Source: Capillidium heterosporum (taxonomy: Eukaryota; Entomophthoromycota; Entomophthoromycetes; Entomophthorales; Capillidiaceae). Taken from it: a DNA stretch of 64,000 bases. The notes under the pieces were generated by a model that saw nothing but the letters and a program-made list of their open reading frames with translations, searched no databases and was not told the DNA's origin. This document shows positions 34,225-47,142 of this stretch, one piece after another (position 1 is the stretch's first letter; every line of letters begins with the position of its first letter). The translations under genes and the position numbers were made by a program. Location: contig WBMQ01000014.1 in the NCBI GenBank assembly GCA_016630905.1, positions 124,001-188,000 of the forward strand, read 5' to 3'.

Positions 34225-35120
34225 ATGAAACTTACAACCTTTGTCCTTCTATTTGTGTTGGAACTAGTATCCAGTAAACCAAACCTAAGTAGCTCTAAAT
34301 GTCCCAAACCAAATGAACTTTGTTTATATTACTCAGGGAATCAACTTTTCAATAAAGGAGATAGGAGCACCCGAGTGTTGGATTAGGACATCAAGTCGTA
34401 CAACCTGTTATAACAAGCCACCTAACGGAGCCTGTAAAAATAACGATGGAAGTGTCGACATTTCATCCTGCCCAGGTTACGTACCTAAAGAAACTCCGAC
34501 TTGCCCTACCTGACAAGGATGTATGTAGATTTAAAGGCCAATTCAACATACCTTATACTAAGAGTGAAAAGCCACAATGTTGGGCCAAAGTCGGTGGCAA
34601 GTGGTTGTGCGATATCAAGCCTAAGAACGGCAACTGCCACGAAGCTAGTGATGGAAGTGGAGGTATCGACATTTCCACTTGCAATGGTTCGAAGAAGGAG
34701 CCGTTCTGTCCAACTATAGGAAATATGTGTTTAATGGGTGGGGATATGGCTTTTAACTTTGGAGGGCCTGTTACACCTAACTGTTGGGTCAAAGGTAAAG
34801 GTACTCCGTCCTGCTACTTTAAAGGCACCGAAGGAAAATGTGACGAATACGATAACCACTACGATGTCTCTAAGTGTCCCGGATTTAAGCCAATTACTCC
34901 TAAACCCTCAAAAAAGGATAGCTACTGCCCTAGTGTAGGTACCATGTGCTTAATGGGCGGGGATATGGCCTTTGATTTTGGAAGACATCATACACCGGAA
35001 TGCTGGGTCAAGGAGAAGGGTACACCGCTCTGCTACTTCAAAGGGGAGCAAAAGAAATGCGACAACTATGATAATCATTACGATGTCACCAAATGCCCTG
35101 GTTTCACCCTGTCATTTTAG
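34225..35120 (+). CDS. Secreted protein with four tandem six-cysteine modules, frame broken about twice
   Basis: Signal peptide MKLTTFVLLFVLELVSS is followed by four modules of about 60-65 residues. Each has six cysteines in the order C-P-x5-C, about 17 residues, C-W, about 8, C, about 8, C, then about 10-12 and C. Modules 3 and 4 are nearly identical (CLMGGDMAF, CYFKG, YDNHYDV, KCPGF); modules 1 and 2 are diverged. The spacing suggests three disulfides per module. I do not recognise the family. The frame moves +1 twice: inside module 1 between its second and third cysteine (about 34355-34372) and at the start of module 2 (about 34505-34513). Cysteine pattern is kept across both, so the sequence was coding until recently or still is. 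The true start is ATG 34225; an upstream extension uses GTG. Secreted effector, wall or lectin-like roles are all possible. Confidence 0.68.
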
Positions 35121-37327
35121 GATGTCAATAGCGCTACGTACTTGTATACGGGTGAATAAACATTTATATATAGATTGTTTTATTAAATCAAAAATTTTAT
35201 CATTACATACGCGTATATTCGTCCTAATGTTAACTTTAATAGTGTAGCCTCCCTCTTACATAGCTCGCTAAGTAGGAATAGTAAGACTGGATTTGTACTA
35301 GAGTTTTTAAATATAGTATTCTAGCACTTTTCAAATAAACTATCGCACATTTTTATGAATAAAATCGGTATATATAGTATAGCTAATTTTGCTTTCAAAT
35401 TGCATTAAACTAATCGATTATAAAGACTGCACAGCTCATTAAAAATGGATCACATTCGTTAGAATTCGATCGAAACTTTAAAAATAATTGGTAAGTATTC
35501 TATATTAAATGACCTAATAAAGTAGTATAAATATTGGCTTAAATTATTTGAATAAATTAGTATCAATTAAAAGTTTTTTGCAAATATATCTAACTTGGTA
35601 GGCTTTTCCTAAATAAAGGCATCTATAAAATCAATTAAATTTCAATTTAAAATTCAAACATTGATATGAAGTGTTATATTTGTACCCTTATTATTAAGAA
35701 ATATCATATCAACTGGATCTACAAATGGCTGCTATAAGCTTCTTTTCAATACAACCTAACAAAAGCTCCTTCAAAGCGATTTAAAATTTAAAACCCAGCC
35801 AGAGCTACACAAAACTTGACTTTTACATTGAAATGGTAGGCATCAGCTTTTGTATTTTTGTGTTAGGTAAAATATATTTTGTCTTGGTAACTTTGGATCT
35901 CCGTGTACTGTAATACCTTACCCTCCGTTCTCGTAACTTCAAGATCCTTGAAAACCGATGCTTCTAAACCAATATATTGATTTGAAACTTATAGATTTGA
36001 GTTTATCTTTTTAAAGCTAACCATCTTGCAAGTAAATCCCTTGTAGTCAACTCAGCAGTGCTACCCCAAGTACCCTAGAATTGATAGTCACGTTATTTTG
36101 GACTTCTGATCGTTCAAAATCCAACACAAAGTCTTTACTGCAAGTAGTCATTTGAAAAGTAGGTTAGAGTTGATGCAACGTATGCTATGACAACTTTAAC
36201 TCTATTGGTTTGAGCTTTAGGGATGTACCGTGTTAAATTAGCAATATATACTACCAGATGTTAACCTTATGTTGAAATTTTCTAGAAAATGAATTAAGCT
36301 AAGTTTAAAGTATATAGTTATGAAATCGATAGTGCTTGGTATTGGCCTAACTTTTTAATTATGATAAGCTTACATATGCAACTTCATTATGATTTCTTAT
36401 GTTTTTCAATAATTTTACAAACGATGTACAGCACTTATGTAAAACAAGCCTTTATATGTGTATAAGCAATTGATATTTCAATACTTTGCCATATTTAAGT
36501 AAGCTTTGTTCATATCATGATTTTAAATATCAAGCCAAATTAACAAACTAGAATATCGGCAGAATATTCTTTGTTTATCAAGTATGTCTCCTTAAATCTA
36601 TATGACAAGCCTTGCATCTATATGTAATGGTACATATTTATAAATATCGTTATGTAGGTTTATGTAGGTACCATGACTATACCAATTCTATATACTTCTA
36701 CATTCGATTGGAATTTCCCTTATAAAAGCTTGATATCATCTCAAAGATTAAAGGGGTGTGAAGCTTTTGAATGTTGTAAGTCATTACAACTAGCAAGAAG
36801 TAATGGGTTCACTTTTTGAAAAGTATAAGTCTTGTTTATTAGTATTTATGCAGTAGTACAGTACCCTAAAAGTTACATATAGTGCATTTATTTAGATATA
36901 ATCCACAAAAAAGGAACTCTGAAATTCCGAATTGGTTGCGTTAGAACCAAGTACAAAGTTTAAGGTACAGTGCATGTAATTTGGAATTTTTAGCTCCATC
37001 TTTACTAGTTTATCTTTAGGATCCAATAAATTGCACTTTAGAAATATCTATACTATATATCCAAAATCTATACTATAGACTAAAGTAAAAGTAAACATAT
37101 ACATGGAATATCTAGTGAAATATGAAATGAATTTTAATTTTCCAGCCAATAAAGTTAGATACACAGGCTGAAAAAAGGAACTTAAGAACAGATACAGAGG
37201 GGGAGGTAGCGGAGTAGGACAAGTGTCAAGAAAGGTTAATACACATCAAATTAATATTTTAAAACTATAGAATCAGTAATGTAGTAGTTTACGGTGTTCT
37301 TCGTTGAGAGAAATCAACAGCGAGTTA
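35121..37327. other. Spacer, nothing recognised
   Basis: Tail-to-tail spacer of 2.2 kb between the cysteine-module gene and the GH3-like gene. AT-rich, with no supported frame or repeat. Confidence 0.4.
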
Positions 37328-39119
37328 TCAGGAAACTTTGAGGGGTAGCTTATGGACGTCAATCTTAGGATTGTTACTCTTGTTGGTAATACACTTGAAG
37401 GCGTCGGGGGTAACTAATTTTAAAGATATGGAGGTGGTAGGGTCCAAGCTTCCGAAATTTTTGCGGTAGCTCATCAACTTGGACTCTAAGAACCTATGGA
37501 TGGAGCCAGTAGCTTCAATGATGTTGGCTTCTGACACATCCTTCAGCCTCCACCGACTTTCGTACCCAATACGTTGGTAGTAGCTAGGTTGAAGTTCGAT
37601 ATAGAAGCCTAGCTTGGAGGGACTTGAACTAAAATCTTCGTAGCAGTAAAAATGGGCTTTCTTGAGTTTAGTCTGATCTAAAGCTCGTACTAGATCCTCT
37701 TCATACAGGTTAATACCGCGTACTGGGATGATGTCCAACCTCCGTCGTACGATTTGGATGACGGGAAGGTTCTTATACCAGCCCATCATTCGAATGATGT
37801 CTCCCATCCTATACTTCATGAGGCAGGATTGGAAGGAGGTTAGTATAGGTTCGTACTCTCTACCGACTTGCAGCTCACTAGGAATTACCGTACCGTCGTA
37901 GTTGCCTTCATTGGCGATGGGGAGAAACTCCAAATAATTGTTCTCCAAATTGAGGATGTGGTGGTTGGGGAGTAGTCCTAAAGGTATGCCGAGGTTGCCT
38001 TCGGAACTCAGGTAGCCCGATTCCATGTAGAAGGGAGACCTCGACGTGTAGTACTGGCAGCTACGTCGATGTACCATGTAGGAACAGGAGTAAGCTCCTA
38101 CTATTAGAGCTAACTTGGGCCATATATGGGGTACTATGTTTTCGAATGTCTGACTCGTCTCGTATATGTTACGTAGGTATGCTGCCCGCGACGGCCTCGG
38201 TTCTAGCAGTGTATTGATGTAGTCGCGTAGTTTGGAATCCAGCTGTAGCTCATTTGTCAGTTTACCCCTTTCGATTATCGTCAGCAATAGATCCCAGTCG
38301 GTCTCCATTACCTTGAAGAAATCTACCAACGTACTTAGAAATACGGCACGTATGTACTCTAGGTTGGTTTCACATAAAGAAAATATAAGGGCGACCCTTA
38401 GCCGGTCCCTCAGACATTCGATATATTTGGCTTCCACCGGTTCAATATCGTTGTTGGATGGGCTTAGTAGGTTGTCTATGTAGCCTACCTTGTTAGGTTC
38501 GGATGTTGAGGTGCTTATACTGCATTTCGATAGTAGGTCGATGCCCCTTGAACGGACATTGAAGGATTTGAATGTTGATAGAGCATGTACCGTCCCAACA
38601 ATATGTCTGTTGGGAAAATCCGACCACTGCTCAGGGAACCCTTCCGTCTTGTAGAAAGGGAGCAGCTTTGGTGTAGAACCATTATATCCCCTAGTACTTA
38701 TCCATGTCTCTGGGGTTTCGTTCGATAGTAGACCACTTTCGCCAGTCAAATACATACAGTCGATGTACGGTTTGTAGCTGTCGTAAGAGGACAGCGGTAG
38801 CTTCCTGTACGCGTCCACTAGATCGGGCATCTGATCTTGTATTATTTTGCCGTTGTCGTCGAAGAATTGGTCGAGTATCTGGCTGTATCCCGAGTCCTTG
38901 AAGTAGGCGGTCGAATAATTCCGCTCCAGTATTTTGGTGAGGGCATCGTGGCTGTAAGTGGTGGTAGCTCGCCAATGCTCAGTAGTTGCCTTCCTTGGTG
39001 AAAGGCTTGAACAGGTCCTTTAAAAGGAACCCTCTATCTAAGTCGTGGTTGTCGAGTGAGATTGCTGATGGGAGTAAAGGCGATGGTCGGAAGTGCTCCC
39101 TCGATGCTGTCAAGACCAT
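37328..39119 (-). CDS. GH3-family acyl-acid amido synthetase-like protein
   Basis: Related to plant GH3 enzymes, adenylate-forming enzymes that join an amino acid to an acyl acid such as auxin or jasmonate; homologues outside plants are uncharacterised. About 596 residues, the plant GH3 size. Visible family features: SGYLSSEGNLGIPL (nucleotide-binding SSEG block), then VGREYEPILTSF, the MKYRMGDIIRMMGWY motif corresponding to the plant YRYRVGDVV...GF block, and VIQIVRRRLDIIPVRGINLY leading into the C-terminal lid with EEDLVRAL. The N-terminus is MVLTASREHF at 39119. A surplus base at 38981-38984 moves the frame +1 after residue 46, where the unshifted frame hits TGA at once; coding length is 3n+1. 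Intronless. The substrate cannot be inferred from sequence. Confidence 0.85.
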
Positions 39120-41889
39120 TTAATCGCAGTTGCTGTTGGTGTTGTTGGTATGTTGGTACAATGTGAATTAAGCAAGAGCTAAAAGTTGGCTTCGCTAAGC
39201 TATAAATAAAAGAAATAGTGAGAAAAGCTCGATCAATGGAAATTATTAATCATAATCAGCATAGTTGTAAATGAAAACTTTTTAAAACATCTAATGATGG
39301 AACCTATCTTTACACCTAAATACTATGTTTTCATCCAACTTGGTTTGAAAACTTTATCCAAAGTAACGCTACATGAAATTTTGGAGATGAAATATAAGCG
39401 ATAGGCTATACCTGACTAATTGGACCAGCTTCCCTAATTGAATTAGGATTTTCCACTTGTTTTTGTCAATATTATTTCTGATGAGAACTGCAGGTCCATA
39501 CAAACCTTTTCATCGCCCTTCCCAAGCTTAATTTTGGCTTATATGAAATCATTGCACCCAGCACTTTAGTTTAAACTAATTCTGCAGCTTTTTGTTTTCA
39601 CCTTGCTTCTCAGAAACTTCCCGCTATGTCGTACAACCTCTATCAAGTCTCAATCTAGTTTAAGCTTATTTGAGAGGGCCCACTAGTCCGATCCTAACCG
39701 TAGATCCACTAGCTAACCTGTACAAGGTTGCGAAGCTCTTTCGAAATCAACTGTTGTCGCTATATTTTAGTCCTACCCTCTTCAAGGCTAGGAAATTTGG
39801 GCTTGAAGTGGACATATGAGTTGTATCTCTAATTAGCTATCAAACGTACTATGTATTCTTTTTGGGATGTTAGGAGAATGTATTAATAGCTATGCAATGT
39901 TTTTTTAGATTGGAAAGGGCAGGTCGGTTAACGGTTAAAAGTAAGTATTGTAGTGCAGGTAAAAATAGGAAACGTATATAAACATGGGGTGTGCTACTTT
40001 TCAATCTATCAATGTTTTGATAGTTTAGGTTGTATGGGAACATTGTGGTAACTATCTGTGTAGCGGCTATCTTTGGATTAGTTTCTACATCAGCACAGTA
40101 GTAATTGGGATTTGATAGTAGTGATAGCCATTAATCGTTTCAAAATATACCATCACCTCTCTTTTCAAGATTCCTCCCTCACTAAAACATTGCTAAAATT
40201 TGACCATAATTCATTTCATTTTAAATGATTCATCTTGAATCCAATATCAAGTTTAACGTTTTTTAGATTTGTCAAAGATTGAGGTGCCAAAGCGCATCAA
40301 ATAATTCAAATTGAACTGCAGCTTAGACATCCAACCAAAGTATAATGTACATGATTTCATTGGCTTATATACAGTGACTATTATATCATAGGAAATTATG
40401 ACTTCACCTATTTCGCACAGCTTTATACTGTTTCTTGTAGACAGCCATAAACTTCTACAGACCTGCCTGGATAAAAGCCTCTATAACTACAATCAAAAGC
40501 CGATGTAACAGTCGGCAAATCGATTAAAATAAAGGGTTTTTACTCCAACTCAACTAATTTATACCTACAATCGCTACAAAATAGGCTAAAGCCTTTCACT
40601 AGAAGCAAGCCTTTACTTTACTTAGAGCTGCCATTAACAAAGTACATTGTCCCAACATGTACCCAACCTAATTATAGATTAACATTTACTTCATTTATTG
40701 CGTACTCGCTCCAATACTGCTACTTAAACTTTACTCTATTCTCCGAAACTTCTCTCCTTCGTCATCCTATTCTGTGATAGAAACTATTTCAAAAAGCTTG
40801 ATCTATCGCTTTAGTTATCGATCAGTACTTGTTCTTGGATGAAGGTTGCCGGTAAAGGCTTGTTGCCGAATACCCTGTAGATAAAAAATACATATTCTTT
40901 AAATTGGAATAACAAAAGCCAAAAGATAGTTCAACACAGCCCATCAAACAACGGTTGGAACTATGGTAATGGAAAGCAACCTTCACTTTTCTTTAGTTAG
41001 CTTCTACTACCAACAGTCAAAAGTTGCCATAATTTCATAAGCTTAGTTTACTAAATTGAATACGAAGCTTGATTTATTGTGAAATGTAAGCTTGCTAAAG
41101 CATCCAAAATCTCAAGCAAATATCTACTAACTTGAAAATTTCTAGCAGTACAATATAGGTCTCAATCTTGCAATACAGCACAATAGCTTTCAAATTAAGC
41201 TTATTTCAAAGTGCCAATGGCTTAAACGAAATTACTTCACCCCACAAGTTTGAAGGGTATTCATCCAAGCCAATTAGGAATTCTAATTTTACCCCAAGTA
41301 TTTAATGAATTGGGAAACATTTTTAGAGTTGTCAAAGTAAAATAAAGTCAATGTTTTATTTCTCCTGTTTCTGTAGTATAGTTTAAGAATACTTTTAATT
41401 TTTTGCTCGGTATATCTTCATTCCTTTTATCCAACTTTTCATTTATAATTGATATAACTTTAAATTACATATTTAAAGCCAATATGCTATTTAAAAAATC
41501 CATAAAACATTCTAAAGGTATGACAAGCTGCAACTAAATCTATCCAAACCAACTTCTTTCCATCAATTTACCGGTTTATAATTTCATTTTAAACCTTCCT
41601 ACTGACAATTTATAGTTTATCAGCTTTGATCGCTGGCTCAGCTTTATCAATAGAGACTGACCTCTTTAAGTACATGATAGATACCTTTATCAATTTCTAA
41701 TTGAACAACATCTCACCTTCCCAATTTTAAGCTGTAGTCAACTCCAACACATTGTACTTTTTATCTCCTTCCTTAATAATCCTCTTCTGTACCCTTATAT
41801 TTATATCCACCTTCACTTACATAACTGGTATACTTGCCTTCCACCTCTGTAAAAGGTATTTGAAAACTATCTTAAACTAAGATAAAAGT
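39120..41889. other. Long spacer, nothing recognised
   Basis: About 2.8 kb of AT-rich DNA between the 5' end of the GH3-like gene and the ABC transporter relic. It might include unrecognisable N-terminal remains of that relic near its right end. Confidence 0.35.
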
Positions 41890-44000
41890 TGATTCAACAG
41901 GTTAAGAACAGGCGTTATAATCGCTATATGTCTGACTGTCTTCCTAAATTCCAAATCTATAGTGGGACATTGAAGAATTGCATAGATATCGATATCTTTG
42001 AGAAATCTATAGCTTCGATAAGGATGATAGCTGTCTTTAATAACCAGTTCGAGTTAGCCAAACTCTATTGATCCAACTTAGTAAAGGCCAAGAAAGTTGG
42101 ATTTCAAAAGGCAGTTATGATGGGGATCAGTATCGAGCTTGTCTTATTTTTCCTCTACTGTAGCTACGCTCTAAATTTCTACTTTAGTATTACACTGATT
42201 ATATATGGTTTGAGTAAGAATGGCAAGGTGACCAACGCCCTGCTCGCAACTTTGATGAAAACTTTTGTTTTGTCAAATTTGGTACCTTACATCAGGCCAT
42301 GTTCAATTCCAAAAAGGTTGGTGCAAAACTGTATGGGGTTATTGACGGTCAGCCTTCAATTGATATCTACAATGTGAAAGATTTACAGCTAAATGGCTTC
42401 CAAGGTAGGTTGGAACTCAAGAGCATTCGATTCAGTTATCCCTCTTGACTCAATGTTTCTGAATTTAAAGGCTTTTCGTTAGTGAGCAAAGTTTTCTCTT
42501 ATCGGATAGGCAGAAACAATGTATCACTATAGCCCGAGCCGTAGTTAAATACTCCAAGATTTACTTTTAGATGAGACTGCTTCATTTTTGGATACAAGGT
42601 CTGAGAATATAATTCAGGATGCTTTAGACAAGGCGAGTTCAAACTATATCATAATTATAGTGGCGTACCGGCTCAGTGCCATAAAAGATGTCAACCTAAT
42701 TACAATAATGAACTAGACTAGAGCTGTGGAATAAGGCACCTAAATAGGCTTGTCGAGCTGGATGGAGTGTATGCAAAGATGACTCAACTGCAGGATGTCA
42801 ACTACCAACAATCATTGAATTCTGCTAAAATTGATGTGTGAATTATTAAGAAGTTGGATATATATCCTACGTTTGATTCAGAAAGTATGGATTTTGGTGC
42901 AGATCATGGGAACTAGCATATTACATTTGGGTTTAGGTTGGCGTTAAAAGTGTTTGCTGTAAGCTTTAGTGAACTATACCTATGTATCCTAGGAGCTTTA
43001 GGTGCCATAAACCTATGTTTAACCTACTCTTTTTTTGCTTTGGCTTTCTCCCAGATCCTAACCATGTTTTTGAAGACTGGCAAATCCCTTAATTAAGGCA
43101 TCAGCTTCTGGTCCCTGATGTTTTTTTATAATAATCGATGCCGATGTAGCCATATTCTTTCAAACTTACTATTTCAACCTAGCAGCTGTAGAAATAACGT
43201 TCAAGCTACGTATCCGGACCTTTCAAGGCATCCTAGACCAGGAATCGGACTGCTTCAACTGCACAAATAATTCCACCAGCAAACCAACTTCCAAATTAAG
43301 CAATGAAACTCAGAATATTCAAGGATTGTCGGAAACTATCTTAAATCTCTTAGTTCAGGCTTTTAAAATTTTGATGGGATCTGTAATAGCAAGTATGATA
43401 TACGATTAGAAGCTTACTTTGGTGGAATATGTCGCCTTACTTCTACTTATCGGAGCTAATTACCTCCAAGCTGTGATGATGAGGTTGGCTCAAAAAGCTA
43501 TCCAAAAATCCTACCTCAATTCAGTCAAAATTGCAAATAAAGTGGCTGCTGCTATCAAAACAGCGAGCTCATTGATTTATGAAGATCACATCTTGAGATA
43601 ATTTATTTTAATAATGGATGATCCCTTTAAATTCAACTACTACAGCACTTTCAAGGTATCTCTTGCCTTTGCCTTAGCTTAATCCATGGCTTCTTTGATA
43701 ATGGATTAGGTTTCTGATACGATTATTCATTGACCAAGGAGTACACTTTCACCCAGTTCTTTACCGTACTCATTGTTATTGTAATCGGTGCTAGTAACAT
43801 CGGTAGGTTCTTCTTGTTTGAGTTGGATTCACCTAAAGCTAAATCGACTGCCCTACCACTGTTCGCGTTTTTGGAACAGAAGTCTCAGATCAACACCCAA
43901 TTAGACAACCACGCGAAGCAGCCTGAAAAAACGGAAGGTTGTATTGGGTTTAAGAGTGTAGAGTTTCAATACTCTGCCCATCCTCAGATCTAGTACTGAA
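41890..44000 (+). pseudogene. Relic of an ABCB-type full transporter, paralogue of the gene at 52-55.7 kb
   Basis: Scattered plus-strand frames align in order with the intact minus-strand transporter. Near 41975-42070 a SIRMIAVFNNQ segment matches SIRTAIAFNKQ. Around 42310-42450 GAKLYGVIDGQPSIDIY and LELKSIRFSYPS match the linker before NBD1. Near 42500 remains of the signature (RQKQCITIARAVVK) appear, followed by KLDIYPTFDSES (linker), LLLIGANYLQAVM (43435-43480) and, at 43730-43993, EYTFTQFF ... IGFKSVEFQYSAHP. The first three helices, the Walker A part of NBD1 and all of NBD2 are missing, and many stops and frame changes interrupt the rest. It cannot make a working transporter. It lies 8 kb from the intact gene in the opposite orientation. 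Confidence 0.92.
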
Positions 44001-44340
44001 GAGGATACACTACACACTGAGTAAAGAACAGATATTTACAGTTTAAACTTGGTAATTTCAGATGGATACCTTCAAATATATAAAATGAGAAGCTTCCTTC
44101 AAGCTAATGGCAGTATTGGTCCAATTTAAAAAGTGCAATTTCTTTCGAGCGATAATTAAACTGGATTCTAAAACCTCTATAATATATCAAGTTATTTACT
44201 TTGACATTATTTATTTACCTATATTGAACTCCATAGTTCAAAATATACGTACATATATATTAATACCTTGTATTTTACAAAACTTTAATATAGATTCAAA
44301 TATATAATTAACGCTAAATCCTTTATTCAATACGCTACAC
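44001..44340. other. Spacer, nothing recognised
   Basis: Short AT-rich spacer between the transporter relic and the 3' end of the Gln-rich gene. Confidence 0.4.
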
Positions 44341-44988
44341 TTAGAATCTCTGGAAGGGGGAGACCTGGTGACCAAAGAGACCCTGGGAGAAGGGGGAAGT
44401 CTGCTGGCCAAAGACACCCTGAGTCATGGGAGAGTACTGCTGTCCGAAAAGGGACTGCTGACCCCAGGGCTGGGTGCGGTTGTATTGACCCAAAATCTGT
44501 TCGTTCTGGCACAACAACTGCTGGTTGAGCATCTGGGCACGAGTAGCCAACTGGAGGATCTGTTGACCGATCTGCTGGCACTGCTGGGGGCTCTGGCACA
44601 TAACACGCTGCTGAACCAATTGGCGGATCTGATCCTTGATCTGAAGGAGCTGGACCAAGTTGTGCTGCTTCTGCTGGCACATCTGGCGCTCAACGGGGTT
44701 CTGGCACTGCTGCTCACGGATCTGGCAGAACTGGATAGCCTGCTGGATCAACTGGCGGGACATATCGGCCTTGTTGCGCAACAATTCAGTGACCTGCTGG
44801 ACGACCATGGGGTTGGGGTTGAACTGCTCGTGCTGGCAGCTGTCACGGATCTTGTTAAGGATCATGTCAACCATGTATAGGGGCTGATCCTGCTGGTTGC
44901 AGGTGGGGTCGTACTGGCCGTAGGGGCTGGCGAAACGGTCGACAGTCTGGAACTGGGAGAGAGGAGAAGTCTGGTATTGGGAGTACAT
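44341..44988 (-). CDS. Gln/Cys-rich coiled-coil protein with extreme codon bias
   Basis: 215 residues starting MYSQYQTSPLSQFQ at ATG 44988; the longer upstream frame starts with TTG and lacks similar composition. No signal peptide and no known domain. Residues about 60-170 form long Gln-rich amphipathic helices (LIQQAIQFCQIREQQCQ, QLVQQRVMCQSPQQC) with cysteines spaced along them, suggesting a disulfide-linked coiled-coil assembly. The C-terminus repeats a short FGQQxSPxxQG motif three times and ends in QRF. GC content is far above the flanks, and codons are strongly restricted (Gln almost always CAG, Asn AAC, Lys AAG), the mark of a very highly expressed gene. TATAAATAG lies 41 bp upstream. 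A structural or spore-associated protein is my guess only. The Leu-rich frame on the opposite strand is a by-product of the CAG bias. Confidence 0.85.
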   Translation of the reverse strand: MYSQYQTSPLSQFQTVDRFASPYGQYDPTCNQQDQPLYMVDMILNKIRDSCQHEQFNPNPMVVQQVTELLRNKADMSRQLIQQAIQFCQIREQQCQNPVERQMCQQKQHNLVQLLQIKDQIRQLVQQRVMCQSPQQCQQIGQQILQLATRAQMLNQQLLCQNEQILGQYNRTQPWGQQSLFGQQYSPMTQGVFGQQTSPFSQGLFGHQVSPFQRF

Positions 44989-45028
44989 TTTTTCTTGTTG
45001 TTTATTGATTCCAAAGGTACTTTGACTG

Positions 45029-45037
45029 CTATTTATA
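45029..45037 (-). promoter_or_regulatory. TATA box of the Gln-rich gene
   Basis: TATAAATAG on the minus strand, about 41-49 bp before the ATG at 44988. A well-placed element fits the high expression implied by codon use. Confidence 0.65.
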
Positions 45038-47142
45038 TTTTTCGATGTGCTAAAACTGGTAGGGATTAAATGCTTACGTATACAATATTGAGTTTCTGTC
45101 AAACTCAAAGTAAACAGGCTTGATAGTGGTAAAAGGAGTTAGTATGTAACTTACCTATCCCTTAGGTTGGAAAATAAGGGAATGGAGACTCTGTGCAATC
45201 AAATAAAGCTTTCACGACTTATGGAAACATAAAAGGCTATTGGAGATATATCAACCTATTTTAAGGGATTAATTTTTGTTAAATCTGGCATTGTAGCAAT
45301 CATTTATTTGCTATATAACCTGTCTTGAAAAGATTCATATCCTTGCAACGTCATATTTTTTCTACCATTGAAATACCAACTTGAATCCCTGATGTTGTGA
45401 TCTAGAAATTCCGCAAAAGTATATTGGTAAAGGGGGATGCTTATCTAACAAAATATAGTGTTTATGGACAACTTAATGTTTTGGAATTGATTGAATAACT
45501 TGCATATATGTATTGGAATTATTTATACTCTATTCAAAGACATATTTTATGATTATACCATCTATATTGCTCTTTAACGAGCTATATTACTCCAGGTATG
45601 GTTGTGATAGCGGAATTTCCACCCTGTTATCTTTCCTTCGCCCCATTTCTGATACTGTATACTCAAAAGGCATGTTTGCTCAGCAAATGTTTACATTGTC
45701 TCGATTACAAACCTAAATAACTTATATTTGCTATATCGAATCATCAGGTATGAATTTTAAACAAAGGGCTATATAAATATACTTTTATCCCTTATAAGAA
45801 TATATCCCTGGTAGTTAAAATTTTGCTTATAGACTTCTAGTAAGTTCTTATCTGGGAAATAGCCCTCAATATAGTGTGTTTTTAAGGAAACAGTATCACT
45901 TATCTAAGCATCTAGATAAAGAAGAATTATCGTTTATACAACTAAAAGATCACTATGAATTTATAATTATTTCAATAATGTAAAAAACTCAAGTATATAG
46001 ATGTCGTTTAACAATAAACATTTTAAACCTTGGCCTTTTAAGTTAGAATATAATTTCTAAGCACTAAGCAATACATCTTTTATAAAATAAATATTGGAGT
46101 TAGCAGTTGACCTGAATAATGCTGTTAATTGTTAACCTAAAAGTAGAGTATTATTCATCCTAAAGAGAAGCTATATACATTTCAACAAAGCTATAGTGCC
46201 ATTACTTTGTATAGATGTGTAGTGCTAGCTTTAGGAGGACATAGCATTGGCCTTATATGTTGAAAATCCAACAGCGAGACTACTATTTATAATCTTGTCA
46301 CAAATAGTATTTTTAAATTTACGGCTGAATCCTCAACACTCAATTTTATATCCAATAGTAGGTATCCTGAAGTAGTTTGAGTTGATAATGTTCACTTTCA
46401 CTTCGACTCTGGTGGTAACTATTAGCTCAAGTACCTTGGCGAAGGTACAAACTCTTCTCTGTCCAAGACGTTGATTTCGGATTTTAAATATTAATACCAT
46501 TGCATCCAACATAGCAGTGAGCTTTTTCAGTTTACTGCTCTCAAGAGTATGGGGGTCTCTGATAAGGCTTCTATTTGCACTTGAAATATATAGTATTTTA
46601 CAATTGTAAGCTCGATCGAATTAATAGCATTTGAAGGTTTGGTTTTCTTATTTAGTTTGTTGAATATGTAGTAAATATACTCATATGGTATTAACATCGA
46701 AATATCTCTATTTTAGTGAGATTTGGCCAGATTCTTTACAACCAACTTTGTTTTCAACATGGGAATATAGCTTAAGGAAGTGTACTACTTCATTTTAGGT
46801 TAAGCATATCTTAACGATATTTGAACTTTAGGGTATGGTGGGTTTTTTGATGGAATATTTCACATTGTGATATCTATCACTAACATTCAGATCTATAGGA
46901 TGTTTTTATAGTGGGTTTACCAAGATATTTGGATTAAAAGTGGTTTATACTAAAACCCCTTGCATAATTTTTAATTGGATTTCTTACGTATAGCTTATTA
47001 ATTGAGTAAAAAACATTATTTTCAATAAAATTAGGTAATAAGAATTACCGATAGATTCCTATTTACCCAGTCCAAAAGAACAGCATATAAGCTGTACTTC
47101 AAAGCTAAACATCTCCTTTCTATTAGTAAAAGAACATATGAG
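45038..47142. other. Spacer, nothing recognised
   Basis: Two kilobases of divergent spacer between the Gln-rich gene and the F-box gene; only one short frame (45513-45716), without features. Confidence 0.4.

Noticed and set aside
31640-35120. Introns as the cause of the frame changes in the two secreted repeat genes
   Set aside because: Repeat or cysteine pattern continues up to within a few bases of each break on both sides, leaving no room for even a 35-bp intron.
44368-44880. 170-codon Leu-rich frame opposite the Gln-rich gene
   Set aside because: CAG-rich coding sequence reads as CTG (Leu) on the other strand, so this is a composition shadow; the minus frame has the TATA box, sensible start and repeated motif.
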